Shown piece after piece: positions 14,319 to 23,296 of a stretch of DNA of 64,000 nucleotides. Below the pieces are notes generated by a model. The model was not told the origin of the DNA. It was given only the letters and a program-made list of their open reading frames with translations, and did not search any database. The stretch's first letter is position 1. Each line of letters opens with the position of its first letter. The DNA is taken from the NCBI GenBank assembly GCA_025370055.1, contig CP073041.1, positions 4,558,272 through 4,622,271 of the forward strand, read 5' to 3'. A program made the position numbers and the translations under genes. This DNA is from Woronichinia naegeliana WA131 (GTDB lineage: Bacteria > Cyanobacteriota > Cyanobacteriia > Cyanobacteriales > Microcystaceae).

Positions 14319-15383
14319 TTATTGAGTAGGTTGTTCAAGGGAAATTTCTTCAAGCAATAGGTCAACGAGGGTGGCAGTATTGACCAAAGTTTCGTGGTTT
14401 TGAGGAGACAAATCGGCGGTTCGGTATCCTTTACTTAAGAGTCGTTCTTGGGCCTTAAGAATCCGTTGGGCTGCCTTGATTTCTCCCCATTGTTGTAGCA
14501 TCAAAACACAACCCGCTAGAGTACCCAGGGGGTTAGCAATACCCTTGCCAGCAATATCTGGGGCAGTGCCATGAATGGCTTCATACATCCCCAAACCCTG
14601 CTCATTGAGACTGGCCGATCCCAGTAACCCAATGGAACCGACCAACGCTCCACCAATATCGCTGAGAATGTCCCCAAACAGATTCCCTGCCAAAATCACA
14701 TCAAATTGTTGGGGATTAAGAACCAGTTGCATGGCCAAATTATCAACGAGCATCGGAGACACTACCACATCAGGAAAATTAGTAGCTTCCTCTTGTACCA
14801 GTCGAGTCCAGGGAATCTGAGGTAGGGCATTTTCTTTGTGGGCAACGGTCAGTAAACCTCGACGTTCCTGGGCTTTTTGGAGGGCGATCTTTGCAATACG
14901 ACGAATTTCTTGATCGTAATAGCACATGGTGTGATATCCGTAGGCCCCCTTTTCATCGGTACTCCGACCTGCTGGGCCAAAATAGATACCACTGACCAGT
15001 TCTCGAACGATGAGGATATCGAGATTTTTTACTTTCTCAGGTCGCAGACTAGAGGTATGCAGTAAACTTGGGCAACTGCGAATGGGTCGCAGATTGATAA
15101 AAAAGTCGAAGTGCCGCCGTAGTTCTAGCAGTCCCCCTTGGCTTACTGCACCAAAGACAATGCCATCAGATCCTTCACACTGTTGGATCGTTTCTGGGGG
15201 AAAAGGACTACCTAATTTTTCTAAGGCCAATCCACCGAGCAAAGCGTAGTCTATCTTTAAGGTAAATCCTTCGAGTTGGGCAACTTGGCGCAGAATGGTT
15301 AAGGACGCTCCGACAACTTCAGGGCCAATGCCTTCTCCTGGGATGGCGACGATACGATAGGATGATTTATTCAAAGATGCCAT
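14319..15383 (-). CDS. hphB: 3-Benzylmalate dehydrogenase (isopropylmalate-dehydrogenase family)
   Basis: The protein has 354 residues from ATG 15383 (MASLNKSSYRIVAIPGEGIG), which lies inside the last codons of hphA; an upstream in-frame start would add eight unrelated residues. Family features: GEGIGPEVV near the N-terminus, INLRPIRS and LIVRELVSGIYFG with substrate-binding Arg residues, GYHTMCYYDQ, and DVILAGNLFGDILSDIGGAL with the metal-binding Asp residues, then IHGTAPDIAGKGIANP for NAD binding. It should oxidise and decarboxylate 3-benzylmalate to 2-oxo-4-phenylbutyrate (homophenylpyruvate) or its 4-hydroxy form. The assignment to HphB instead of LeuB rests on its place between hphA and the fused isomerase beside an anabaenopeptin cluster. 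Confidence 0.85.
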   Translation of the reverse strand: MASLNKSSYRIVAIPGEGIGPEVVGASLTILRQVAQLEGFTLKIDYALLGGLALEKLGSPFPPETIQQCEGSDGIVFGAVSQGGLLELRRHFDFFINLRPIRSCPSLLHTSSLRPEKVKNLDILIVRELVSGIYFGPAGRSTDEKGAYGYHTMCYYDQEIRRIAKIALQKAQERRGLLTVAHKENALPQIPWTRLVQEEATNFPDVVVSPMLVDNLAMQLVLNPQQFDVILAGNLFGDILSDIGGALVGSIGLLGSASLNEQGLGMYEAIHGTAPDIAGKGIANPLGTLAGCVLMLQQWGEIKAAQRILKAQERLLSKGYRTADLSPQNHETLVNTATLVDLLLEEISLEQPTQ

Positions 15384-16545
15384 TTTTCCATAACTCCACC
15401 ACCTCATTGGCGGTAAAATACCGTTCTTGCTCTAGAGCTAAGGTTTTGATAACAGCGCACATTTTTTCATATTTTTCCTTGGGTTGGGGAAGATTCAAGG
15501 TTTTCTCAAATAAATAACGGAAATTGCTTGCACCACTCCATTTCCCAAAAAGAATATCAATTGTATTATGGGGCAACACGGCATAACTTTTGGGATCAGC
15601 TAACAACGAATTAACATGAATACCAGATTCATGGCGTTGGGCCTGTTGGGAGTAAGGAGCGGCGGGACGAATGCCTTTTTGTTGCATATAATCCAGAACT
15701 GGGGCGATCGCCTCATAGTTAATGCCTTCGACTTCAATACCAAAGCGAACTTTTAAGCCGTTTAATACCTGTTCAATGGCAACATTCCCAGCCCGCTCAC
15801 CAATGCCGCCAAAGGTTCCCGAAACCAGGGTCGCACCTGCCATCACTGATTGGAGGGTATTTTCTAAAGCCAAGCCTAAATCATTATGGTAATGTACTCC
15901 CAGATTAACCCCTGTGGTACTTTGCAAGAGATCGTTAATCCAGATATAACTTTTTTCGGGACTGAGAACCCCAACGGTATCACAAAGGTAACAGTGTTCA
16001 ACATAAGGACTGAAAGTACGCAAGCATTCAACCAAAAAGTCAAAATCAGCCCTTGACGCATCCTCGATCGCAAATTTTACCCTTAATCCTGCTTCCTGGG
16101 TTGCATAGCGTAAATGCTCAACAATTTCATCAATGGCATTTTCACGGATTCGGTTAATAATGCGGGCAGGAATGGGATCATCAATGGTCTTTCCTTGAAA
16201 CTCCTTCATCTGAGAGATTTCGCGATCGCGTAGAAAGAGTAAGCGATCAGAAAGCCCTTTAAAGAGCGAGATCTTCTCAATACCACAGTCTTTTGATCTA
16301 TCAATTAAGTGCTTTTTAATCGGAGTGGCAGCAATAATATCATGTCCTAGTCCTTGTGCTACTAAAGTTTTGACTAATTGTGCTTCCTGATCACAGACAC
16401 AGGGCATTATTTCGATCTCAGATACCTTTGTTTTAGCAATTAAATGGGCAAATTCCTGTTTCATCTCATAGGAGAAGAACAATCCGGCTTGCTGTTCTCC
16501 ATCTCGTAGGGTCGTATCTGAAATTTTAATGGGAAGGGTTTGCAT
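15367..16545 (-). CDS. hphA: 2-Benzylmalate synthase (homocitrate/isopropylmalate-synthase family)
   Basis: The protein has 392 residues. A TIM-barrel acyl-transferase core is visible: ISDTTLRDGEQQAG at 8-21 (catalytic Arg/Asp), KFAIEDASRADFDF, GVHYHNDLGLALENT (metal-binding His pair) and SGTFGGIGERAGNVAIEQ. It is about 120 residues shorter than LeuA because the leucine-sensing domain is missing, so no leucine feedback is expected. It should join acetyl-CoA to phenylpyruvate or 4-hydroxyphenylpyruvate, the first step to homophenylalanine or homotyrosine. A ribosome site (AGAGGA) precedes ATG. It heads the hphA-hphB-hphCD operon (hphB overlaps its last 17 bases) and diverges from the synthetase genes that use the product. 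Confidence 0.88.
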   Translation of the reverse strand: MQTLPIKISDTTLRDGEQQAGLFFSYEMKQEFAHLIAKTKVSEIEIMPCVCDQEAQLVKTLVAQGLGHDIIAATPIKKHLIDRSKDCGIEKISLFKGLSDRLLFLRDREISQMKEFQGKTIDDPIPARIINRIRENAIDEIVEHLRYATQEAGLRVKFAIEDASRADFDFLVECLRTFSPYVEHCYLCDTVGVLSPEKSYIWINDLLQSTTGVNLGVHYHNDLGLALENTLQSVMAGATLVSGTFGGIGERAGNVAIEQVLNGLKVRFGIEVEGINYEAIAPVLDYMQQKGIRPAAPYSQQAQRHESGIHVNSLLADPKSYAVLPHNTIDILFGKWSGASNFRYLFEKTLNLPQPKEKYEKMCAVIKTLALEQERYFTANEVVELWKNGIFE

Positions 16546-16610
16546 TTTTCCTCTAATTCATAAGAATTGCCACAAATTCCTGCCGATAAGTCGAATGACT
16601 TACAGCCTTA

Positions 16611-16661
16611 ATCTTACTTCCAATGTAGAATGTTGACAATTGAGGTTAATAGAAGTAAATT
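16611..16661. promoter_or_regulatory. Divergent promoter pair for hphA and aptA with overlapping -35 boxes
   Basis: Rightward: TTGACA (16633-16638), 17 bases, TAAATT (16656-16661). Leftward: TTGTCA (complement of 16634-16639), 17 bases, TAAGAT (complement of 16611-16616). Both have ideal spacing and share five -35 positions. This predicts mutually dependent initiation of precursor synthesis and peptide assembly. The rest of the 244-base gap shows no gene. Confidence 0.45.
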
Positions 16662-16789
16662 GATCTGAGGGGCCTGTCACCCTATTAGCTACTAAACTTT
16701 TTAAGAAATCGCCTTTTAATCTAGCGATCTTCATGTTACTGTTTAAAACTAGGACTTCTAGGTACCGAATTCTCTAAGTATTTTCACCA

Positions 16790-19700
16790 ATGTTCAAGCA
16801 ATATATCCACCAATTATTTGAAAGCCAAGTTGAACGCGCACCCGAAGCAGTGGCTATCCTTTCAGAACAAGGCCAGTTAACCTATGGGGAGTTAAATACC
16901 AAAGCGAATCAACTAGCTCATTATCTGCGAACCTTGGGGGTTAAGTCCGAGACATTGGTGGGACTTTGTGTTGATCGCTCCCTAGAGATGATCATTGGCT
17001 TATTGGGGATTCTTAAGGCAGGGGGAGCCTATGTGCCGCTAGATCCAGCTTATCCCAAAGAAAGATTGACTTACATGGTGCAGGATGCTCAAATCTCTGT
17101 GTTAGTCACGCAAGCCCAATGGTCTAACTTAATGGCTGACTATGAAGGGCAGGTGGTTTGTTTAGATAGTCAATGGGAAGAAATTGCCAGTTATGGTCAA
17201 GAGAATCTGGTTAATACGGTAAATCCTGAGAATTTAGCCTATGTCATCTATACATCAGGATCAACGGGAAAACCCAAGGGGGTAATGATTGAACACCAAT
17301 CCTTAGTAAACTTTATTAAACTAGCGATCGCCCAATATCAGATGACGACAAGCGATCGCTGGCTTCAATTTTCCTCTATTAGTTTTGATATGGCAGCAGA
17401 GGACATCTATGTAAGTCTTTGTTCTGGTGCTACCTTGGTCTTGCGAACTGAAGAAATGATCAGTTCTATTCCCTTATTTGTTCAAAAATCTCAAGATTGG
17501 CAAATAACTGTTTGGGATTTACCCACCGCCTACTGGCATTTATTAGTTAGTGAATTAGTTAAGAGTAAAATAGCATTACCAGATAGCTTGCGATTAGTCA
17601 TTATCGGCGGCGAAAGAGTTCAACCAGAATTGGTAAGAATGTGGTTTAAAAATATAGGAAATTTCCCTGAATTAGTTAATGGTTATGGCCCCACAGAAGC
17701 GACAATTGCAGTAACCATTTGTCGCCTACAACAACTGACAGAAAGTCAACGCAACAGGGCGGAAATTCCTATTGGAAAAAGTTTAGGGGAAAATATTTCA
17801 ATTTATGTTTTAGATGAAACTTTGAAAATCGTTCCTACTGAAACACCAGGAGAAATTTATATCGGAGGTGCTGCGGTGGCAAGGGGGTATTTGAATCGTC
17901 CCGAATTAACGGCTGAAAAATTTATTCAAGCTCCCTTTAACCCCTCAGAAAGATTGTATAAAACAGGGGATTTAGGCAAGTATTTAGCCGATGGTAATTT
18001 AGAGTATGTAGGAAGAATCGATCATCAAGTTAAAATCAATGGTTTTAGGATTGAATTAGGAGAAATTGAAACCGTTTTACTCCAACATCATCAAGTCGCT
18101 CAAACCGTTGTCATTGATCGAGCCGATACTCTGGGAAATAAACAATTAGTGGCTTATCTTGTTCCCCATGCAACTGAGGAAAATTTAACAGTAACTCTGC
18201 AACAATTTCTGAAAGATAAGCTGCCTAGCTATATGATTCCTGGAACTTTCGTGGTATTAGATGAGTTACCCCTTACTCCCAATGGAAAAATTGATCGCAA
18301 AGCTTTACCCATACCCGATTATGACGGAAGCGATCGTCAAACCCCCTTTATTGCTCCTCGTAATCACCAAGAAGAAAAATTAGCAAATATTTGGCATCAG
18401 GTATTTGGATTAGAAAAAATTGGAGTTAACGACAACTTTTTTCACTTGGGGGGACATTCCCTCATTGCCACACAAATTTTATCTCGAATACGGGATATTT
18501 TCCAGGCTGAAGTGTCCTTTAAACAGTTATTGGAGAATCCTACCATTGGTGATTTAAGTCAAACAATTGTACAGCAACAACAAGTTAAGAAAACAACTAG
18601 CTTTAAAACAATCCAACCCATTGCACGGGACGGTTATTTGCCAGTTTCTTTTGCTCAAGAAAGGGTTTATTTTATTGAACAGTTAGCCCCATCTGTCACC
18701 GCCTATCAATTTCAAGAAAGTTTACGCATTAAAGGATTTTTAGATGTCTCTATTTTAGAAAAAAGTATCAGTGAAATTTTAAGTCGTCATGAAATATTTC
18801 GCACCACATTTCCAGCTATAGCGGGAAAACTGGTACAAGTTATTCATCCACCTGAACCTGTTAAATTACCAGTCATTGACTTACAAAATATTCCCAAAGA
18901 TAAACAGGAAGAAGAAGTCGAAAAATTGACTGAACAGGCAGTTCATAAACCCTTTGATATTAGTCAATTACCGTTAATACGTTGGACGTTATTAAAATTA
19001 AATGAACAAGAATGGGTGTTAATTCATGTCGAACATCACATGGTTCATGATGGCTGGTCATTTAATTTATTTTTAAAGGAATTAGTCACTCTTTATCAAG
19101 CCTTTTCTCAAGGAAAACCTTCTCCCTTAAGTGAACCGTCCTTACAGTTTGTGGACTTTGCCCATTGGCAGCGAGAATGGACAAAAACAGAGGAAGCAAA
19201 AACACAACTCAACTATTGGCACCAAAAATTAGCGGGAAGTCCCCCTCTATTGGAATTACCCTATGATCGACCTCGGCCCACTGAGCAAACCTATGGGGGC
19301 GGAAGGGTACGGGTGGATCTTCCCTTAGATATTTGCCAACCCCTGAGAAGCCTGGGTCGTCGAGAGGGGGTAACGCTCTTCATGAGTATGTTTGCCGTCT
19401 TTGTCGCGCAAATTTATCGCTATACAGGGCAAGAAGATATCTGTGTGGGTTCTGGAGTGGCTAACCGACGGTTGCGAGAGACAGAGGGACTGATTGGCAT
19501 GATTGTCAATAATATTGTCCTTCGTACTGATGTTTCGGGAAATCCCACCTTTAAGCAACTGTTAGAGCAAGTACGTCAAGTTACCCTGGAAGGCTATGCC
19601 CATGAAGACTTACCTTTTGATAAAGTCGTCGAAGTGTTAAAACCCGTTCGTCACTTAAGTTATAACCCCTTATTTCAGGTAATGTTTAGTTTCCATGATG

Positions 19701-22700
19701 CTCAATTGCCTGATTTGAATTTACCTGGGTTGACTATTAAACAGAACGAAGCCCTTACTAATAATTCGGCAAAATTCGATTTAGATATTGTGGTTATTCC
19801 GCGTTCTGAGCAACGGGTTGGACGTAATTCGGCCACAGAAACAAAGGGCATTGAGACCGAAGGAATTACGATGGTTTGGGAATATAATACTGACCTCTTT
19901 GATGAATCTACTATCAACAGAATGGTCGAAGATTATCAAACCCTATTACAAGGAATTTTGGCGAATCCCAATCAAAAACTATCTCAATATTCCCTGTTAA
20001 CAGAACAACAGAAACATCAGTTATTAGTAGAATGGAATAATACTCAAGCTGAGTATCCGAAGGTTAAGGGCATTCATCAACTGTTTGAAGAACAAGTCAA
20101 AAAAACACCAGAGGCGATCGCTGTTATCTTTGAGGATCAATACCTCAGCTATCAACAATTAAACGAACAGGCAAACCAACTTGCCCATTATCTCCAAACA
20201 TTAGGGGTTGAACCTGACAACTTAGTCGGAATTTTTCTAGAACGTTCCCTAGAAATGTTCATTGGACTATTGGGAATACTCAAAGCAGGCGGAGCCTATC
20301 TACCCCTAGATCCCACCTATCCAGAAGACAGATTAGCCTATATGGTTAATGATGCTCAAATTTCCACGATTGTTACTTTGGAAAAATGGGCAAATTTAGC
20401 CACTCAACAGGAACTTAACTGGGTTTGCTTAGATAGTCAAAAAGATATTATTGCTCAACAAAGTAGTAGTAATATGGATGTTGCAATAGAAGCCAAAAAT
20501 CTTGCCTATGTCATCTATACATCAGGCTCTACGGGACAGCCCAAAGGGGTCTTGATTGAACATCAATCCTTAATTAACTTTACTAAAAGTGCGATAGAGA
20601 AATATGAAATAACGGGACAAGATACGGTCTTACAATTTGCCTCTATCAATTTTGACGCGGCGGCTGAAGAAATTTACCCCTGTTTAAGTCGTGGGGGAAC
20701 CTTGGTGCTGAGAACCGAAGAAATGATGAAATCTGTCTCAGCATTTATCCAAGAATCTCAGAAAAAAGAAGTAACCGTTTGGGATTTACCCACTGCTTAC
20801 TGGCATTTATTAGTCAGTGAAATTACTCAAGAAAATCTCCAATTACCGCCATCTTTGAGACTGGTAATTTTAGGGGGTGAGCGACTATTACCAGAAAGGG
20901 TAAAAATGTGGCAGGAATATGTGGGACAATATCCCCAATTAGTGAATAGTTATGGGCCGACAGAATCCACTGTTGTCTCCACTCTCCACTATCTAGAAGA
21001 AATCCCTGTTAATCAACCCGAAATTCCCATCGGAAAACCCATTGATAACGTCCAAGTTTACATCTTGGATCAATACTTACAACTGATGCCAGTTGGTGTC
21101 CCTGGGGAACTTCATATTGGAGGTTTAGGGGTAGCAAGGGGGTATTTAAACCGACCAGAATTAACAGTTGAAAAATTTATCAATAATCCTTTTAAAGCAG
21201 GAGAAAAACTCTATAAAACAGGGGATTTAGTTCGTTATAAGTTCAACGGTAATTTGGAATTTTTAGGACGCATTGACTCTCAAGTTAAAATTCGAGGTTT
21301 TCGCATTGAGTTGACGGAAATTGAAGCAGTTTTAAATCAATATCCAGCTATCAAGCAATCAGTCGTCATTGCCAGGGAGGATAATCCAGGGATTAAGCGA
21401 TTAGTTGCTTATCTCGTCGGCAATAAAAATCAAAACACAATCGAAGAAATCCGCTATTACCTTAAGCAGAAACTACCGCCCTATATGGTTCCCTCTGCTT
21501 TCGTCTTCCTGGAAGAAATTCCCATAACGACTAACGGAAAAGTTGACCATCGTGCCTTACCTATTCCAGAAATGACTCCCTCGTTAGCTGGTGAGTTTAC
21601 TGCGCCTAAAACCCCCATCGAAGAACATTTAACCGCAATTTGGGCTGAGGTCTTAAGACTGGAAAAAGTTGGTATTCATGATAACTTCTTTGAACTGGGA
21701 GGAGATTCAATTATTAGTATCCAGATGATTTCCAAAGCGAATCAAATGGGATTAAAATTAAGTCCTAAGCAACTTTTCCAGTATCAAACGATCGCAGAAT
21801 TAGCTACCGTTGTCGGCACAGATAAGCAAATAAAAGCGAACCAAGGATTGGTGACAGGAATGATTCCTTTAACACCTATTCAACATTGGTTGTTTGAGCA
21901 AGATTTACCTGATGTTAATTACTTTAATCAATCCGCATTAATGGAGGTTCCCTCAACAGTAAACCCAGAACTATTAAAGCAAGTTATACAGGCATTATTA
22001 AATCATCATGATGCTTTGCGGTTGCGCTATATTCAAGAAAACGAAAGTCTAACTCAAGTTAATGATCCAGCCAAAGATGTAGTCCCTTTGACCGTAGTTG
22101 ATTTATCACAGCTGTCTCCAAACGAACAAAAAACAGCAATTATAGCCAAAGATGAAGAAACTCAAAGGAGTCTAAACCTAACCACAGGAGAGATTGTCAA
22201 AGTTGTTTTATTTAACTTAGGAAATGAACAACCCAGTCAATTACTCATCGTCATTCATCACTTGGCGATCGATGGAATTTCTTGGCGCATTTTACTTGAA
22301 GATTTGGCTACCGCTTATCAACAAATTAGCCAAGTTCAAGAGATTAAATTACCGCTAAAAACGACTTCATTTCAAGATTGGTCTAACCAGTTAGTCATCT
22401 ATAGTCAATCTGAAAAATTACAACAGGAAAGGAATTATTGGCTATCTCAATTAACCGAAGAAATTGCTTCTTTACCGATTGATTATCCTTGGACACAAGA
22501 GAGTAATCAGTTAAGTTCAGCTAAAGCGTTTCAACTATTTTTGAATGAAGAAGAAACTCGTAGCTTGTTGCAAGATGTTCCTGGGGTTTACAATACCCAA
22601 ATTAACGATGTCTTGTTAACTGCTTTACTGGAAAGTTTTAGCCAATGGACAGGAGAAAAATCTTTAATTGTTGACTTAGAAGGCCATGGACGGGAAGATT

Positions 22701-23296
22701 TATTTGAAGTAATAGACTTGTCTCGTACTGTTGGTTGGTTTACCACCCTATTTCCAGTGCGACTAGAAGGGAGTCAAACGGGACAACTGCCAGAAACCTT
22801 AAAGTCAGTTAAAGAGCAACTGCGTCGCTTGCCTAATCGTGGCATCGGTTATGGTGTCTTGAAGTATTTGTCTAAAAATGGTGAGATTAACCAGCAATTT
22901 GAGAACTTAACCAAAGCACAAGTTAGTTTTAATTATTTAGGTCAATTTGATCAGGTGTTATCAGCATCAGGGGTTCTAGGAGAAGTTAAAGAGTGGAAAA
23001 CGGAACGAAGCCTGGTCGGCGATCGCAGTCATCTCTTAGAAATTAGTGGATTAATTCGTTCCCAAAAATTAGAAATGCAATTTGTTTATAGTGAGAAAGT
23101 TCATCAACGAGATACCATTGAAAGATTGGCAAATGGATTTATGAGTGCCTTAAAAAGCCTAATTATTCACTGCCAGTCATCCCAGGATAAAGGTTATACA
23201 CCATCAGACTTTTCTGCTGCTCAAGTTAGTCAAGAACAGCTAGATAAATTCTTGTCAAAAATTAATCAAAAGAAATCTAAAAAGGGGTCAGTTTGA
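16790..23296 (+). CDS. aptA: Anabaenopeptin-type synthetase, loading and second modules (A-PCP-C-A-PCP-E)
   Basis: The protein has 2168 residues. An in-frame stop lies 13 bases before the ATG, so there is no upstream C domain. A1 at about 10-510 (TSGSTGKPKG near 154, NGKIDRKAL near 498), PCP1 LGGHSL near 555, C2 HHMVHDGW near 750, A2 at about 1090-1590, PCP2 LGGDSI near 1637 (the Asp form common before E domains), epimerase HHLAIDG near 1823 and NYLGQFD near 2048. Pocket residues read by alignment to GrsA: A1 D-M-E-D-I-G-G-I-A, A2 D-A-E-D-I-G-S-V-V; acidic 239 and 278 in both suggest basic substrates. In anabaenopeptins the first residue is joined through urea to D-Lys made by module two, which fits. 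Stop and the aptB ATG share one base. Confidence 0.9.
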   Translation: MFKQYIHQLFESQVERAPEAVAILSEQGQLTYGELNTKANQLAHYLRTLGVKSETLVGLCVDRSLEMIIGLLGILKAGGAYVPLDPAYPKERLTYMVQDAQISVLVTQAQWSNLMADYEGQVVCLDSQWEEIASYGQENLVNTVNPENLAYVIYTSGSTGKPKGVMIEHQSLVNFIKLAIAQYQMTTSDRWLQFSSISFDMAAEDIYVSLCSGATLVLRTEEMISSIPLFVQKSQDWQITVWDLPTAYWHLLVSELVKSKIALPDSLRLVIIGGERVQPELVRMWFKNIGNFPELVNGYGPTEATIAVTICRLQQLTESQRNRAEIPIGKSLGENISIYVLDETLKIVPTETPGEIYIGGAAVARGYLNRPELTAEKFIQAPFNPSERLYKTGDLGKYLADGNLEYVGRIDHQVKINGFRIELGEIETVLLQHHQVAQTVVIDRADTLGNKQLVAYLVPHATEENLTVTLQQFLKDKLPSYMIPGTFVVLDELPLTPNGKIDRKALPIPDYDGSDRQTPFIAPRNHQEEKLANIWHQVFGLEKIGVNDNFFHLGGHSLIATQILSRIRDIFQAEVSFKQLLENPTIGDLSQTIVQQQQVKKTTSFKTIQPIARDGYLPVSFAQERVYFIEQLAPSVTAYQFQESLRIKGFLDVSILEKSISEILSRHEIFRTTFPAIAGKLVQVIHPPEPVKLPVIDLQNIPKDKQEEEVEKLTEQAVHKPFDISQLPLIRWTLLKLNEQEWVLIHVEHHMVHDGWSFNLFLKELVTLYQAFSQGKPSPLSEPSLQFVDFAHWQREWTKTEEAKTQLNYWHQKLAGSPPLLELPYDRPRPTEQTYGGGRVRVDLPLDICQPLRSLGRREGVTLFMSMFAVFVAQIYRYTGQEDICVGSGVANRRLRETEGLIGMIVNNIVLRTDVSGNPTFKQLLEQVRQVTLEGYAHEDLPFDKVVEVLKPVRHLSYNPLFQVMFSFHDAQLPDLNLPGLTIKQNEALTNNSAKFDLDIVVIPRSEQRVGRNSATETKGIETEGITMVWEYNTDLFDESTINRMVEDYQTLLQGILANPNQKLSQYSLLTEQQKHQLLVEWNNTQAEYPKVKGIHQLFEEQVKKTPEAIAVIFEDQYLSYQQLNEQANQLAHYLQTLGVEPDNLVGIFLERSLEMFIGLLGILKAGGAYLPLDPTYPEDRLAYMVNDAQISTIVTLEKWANLATQQELNWVCLDSQKDIIAQQSSSNMDVAIEAKNLAYVIYTSGSTGQPKGVLIEHQSLINFTKSAIEKYEITGQDTVLQFASINFDAAAEEIYPCLSRGGTLVLRTEEMMKSVSAFIQESQKKEVTVWDLPTAYWHLLVSEITQENLQLPPSLRLVILGGERLLPERVKMWQEYVGQYPQLVNSYGPTESTVVSTLHYLEEIPVNQPEIPIGKPIDNVQVYILDQYLQLMPVGVPGELHIGGLGVARGYLNRPELTVEKFINNPFKAGEKLYKTGDLVRYKFNGNLEFLGRIDSQVKIRGFRIELTEIEAVLNQYPAIKQSVVIAREDNPGIKRLVAYLVGNKNQNTIEEIRYYLKQKLPPYMVPSAFVFLEEIPITTNGKVDHRALPIPEMTPSLAGEFTAPKTPIEEHLTAIWAEVLRLEKVGIHDNFFELGGDSIISIQMISKANQMGLKLSPKQLFQYQTIAELATVVGTDKQIKANQGLVTGMIPLTPIQHWLFEQDLPDVNYFNQSALMEVPSTVNPELLKQVIQALLNHHDALRLRYIQENESLTQVNDPAKDVVPLTVVDLSQLSPNEQKTAIIAKDEETQRSLNLTTGEIVKVVLFNLGNEQPSQLLIVIHHLAIDGISWRILLEDLATAYQQISQVQEIKLPLKTTSFQDWSNQLVIYSQSEKLQQERNYWLSQLTEEIASLPIDYPWTQESNQLSSAKAFQLFLNEEETRSLLQDVPGVYNTQINDVLLTALLESFSQWTGEKSLIVDLEGHGREDLFEVIDLSRTVGWFTTLFPVRLEGSQTGQLPETLKSVKEQLRRLPNRGIGYGVLKYLSKNGEINQQFENLTKAQVSFNYLGQFDQVLSASGVLGEVKEWKTERSLVGDRSHLLEISGLIRSQKLEMQFVYSEKVHQRDTIERLANGFMSALKSLIIHCQSSQDKGYTPSDFSAAQVSQEQLDKFLSKINQKKSKKGSV

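Noticed and set aside
12597-16545. Ordinary leucine biosynthesis operon (leuA-leuB-leuCD)
   Set aside because: The synthase lacks the leucine-sensing domain, the isomerase subunits are fused in small-large order, and the genes diverge from an anabaenopeptin-type cluster; the hph assignment fits better. Enzyme assays would be decisive.
19325-20000. Several short frames antisense or out of frame within synthetase genes
   Set aside because: Shadows of the long coding frames, caused by codon bias; none has independent support. The same applies to those throughout 50,400-63,850.
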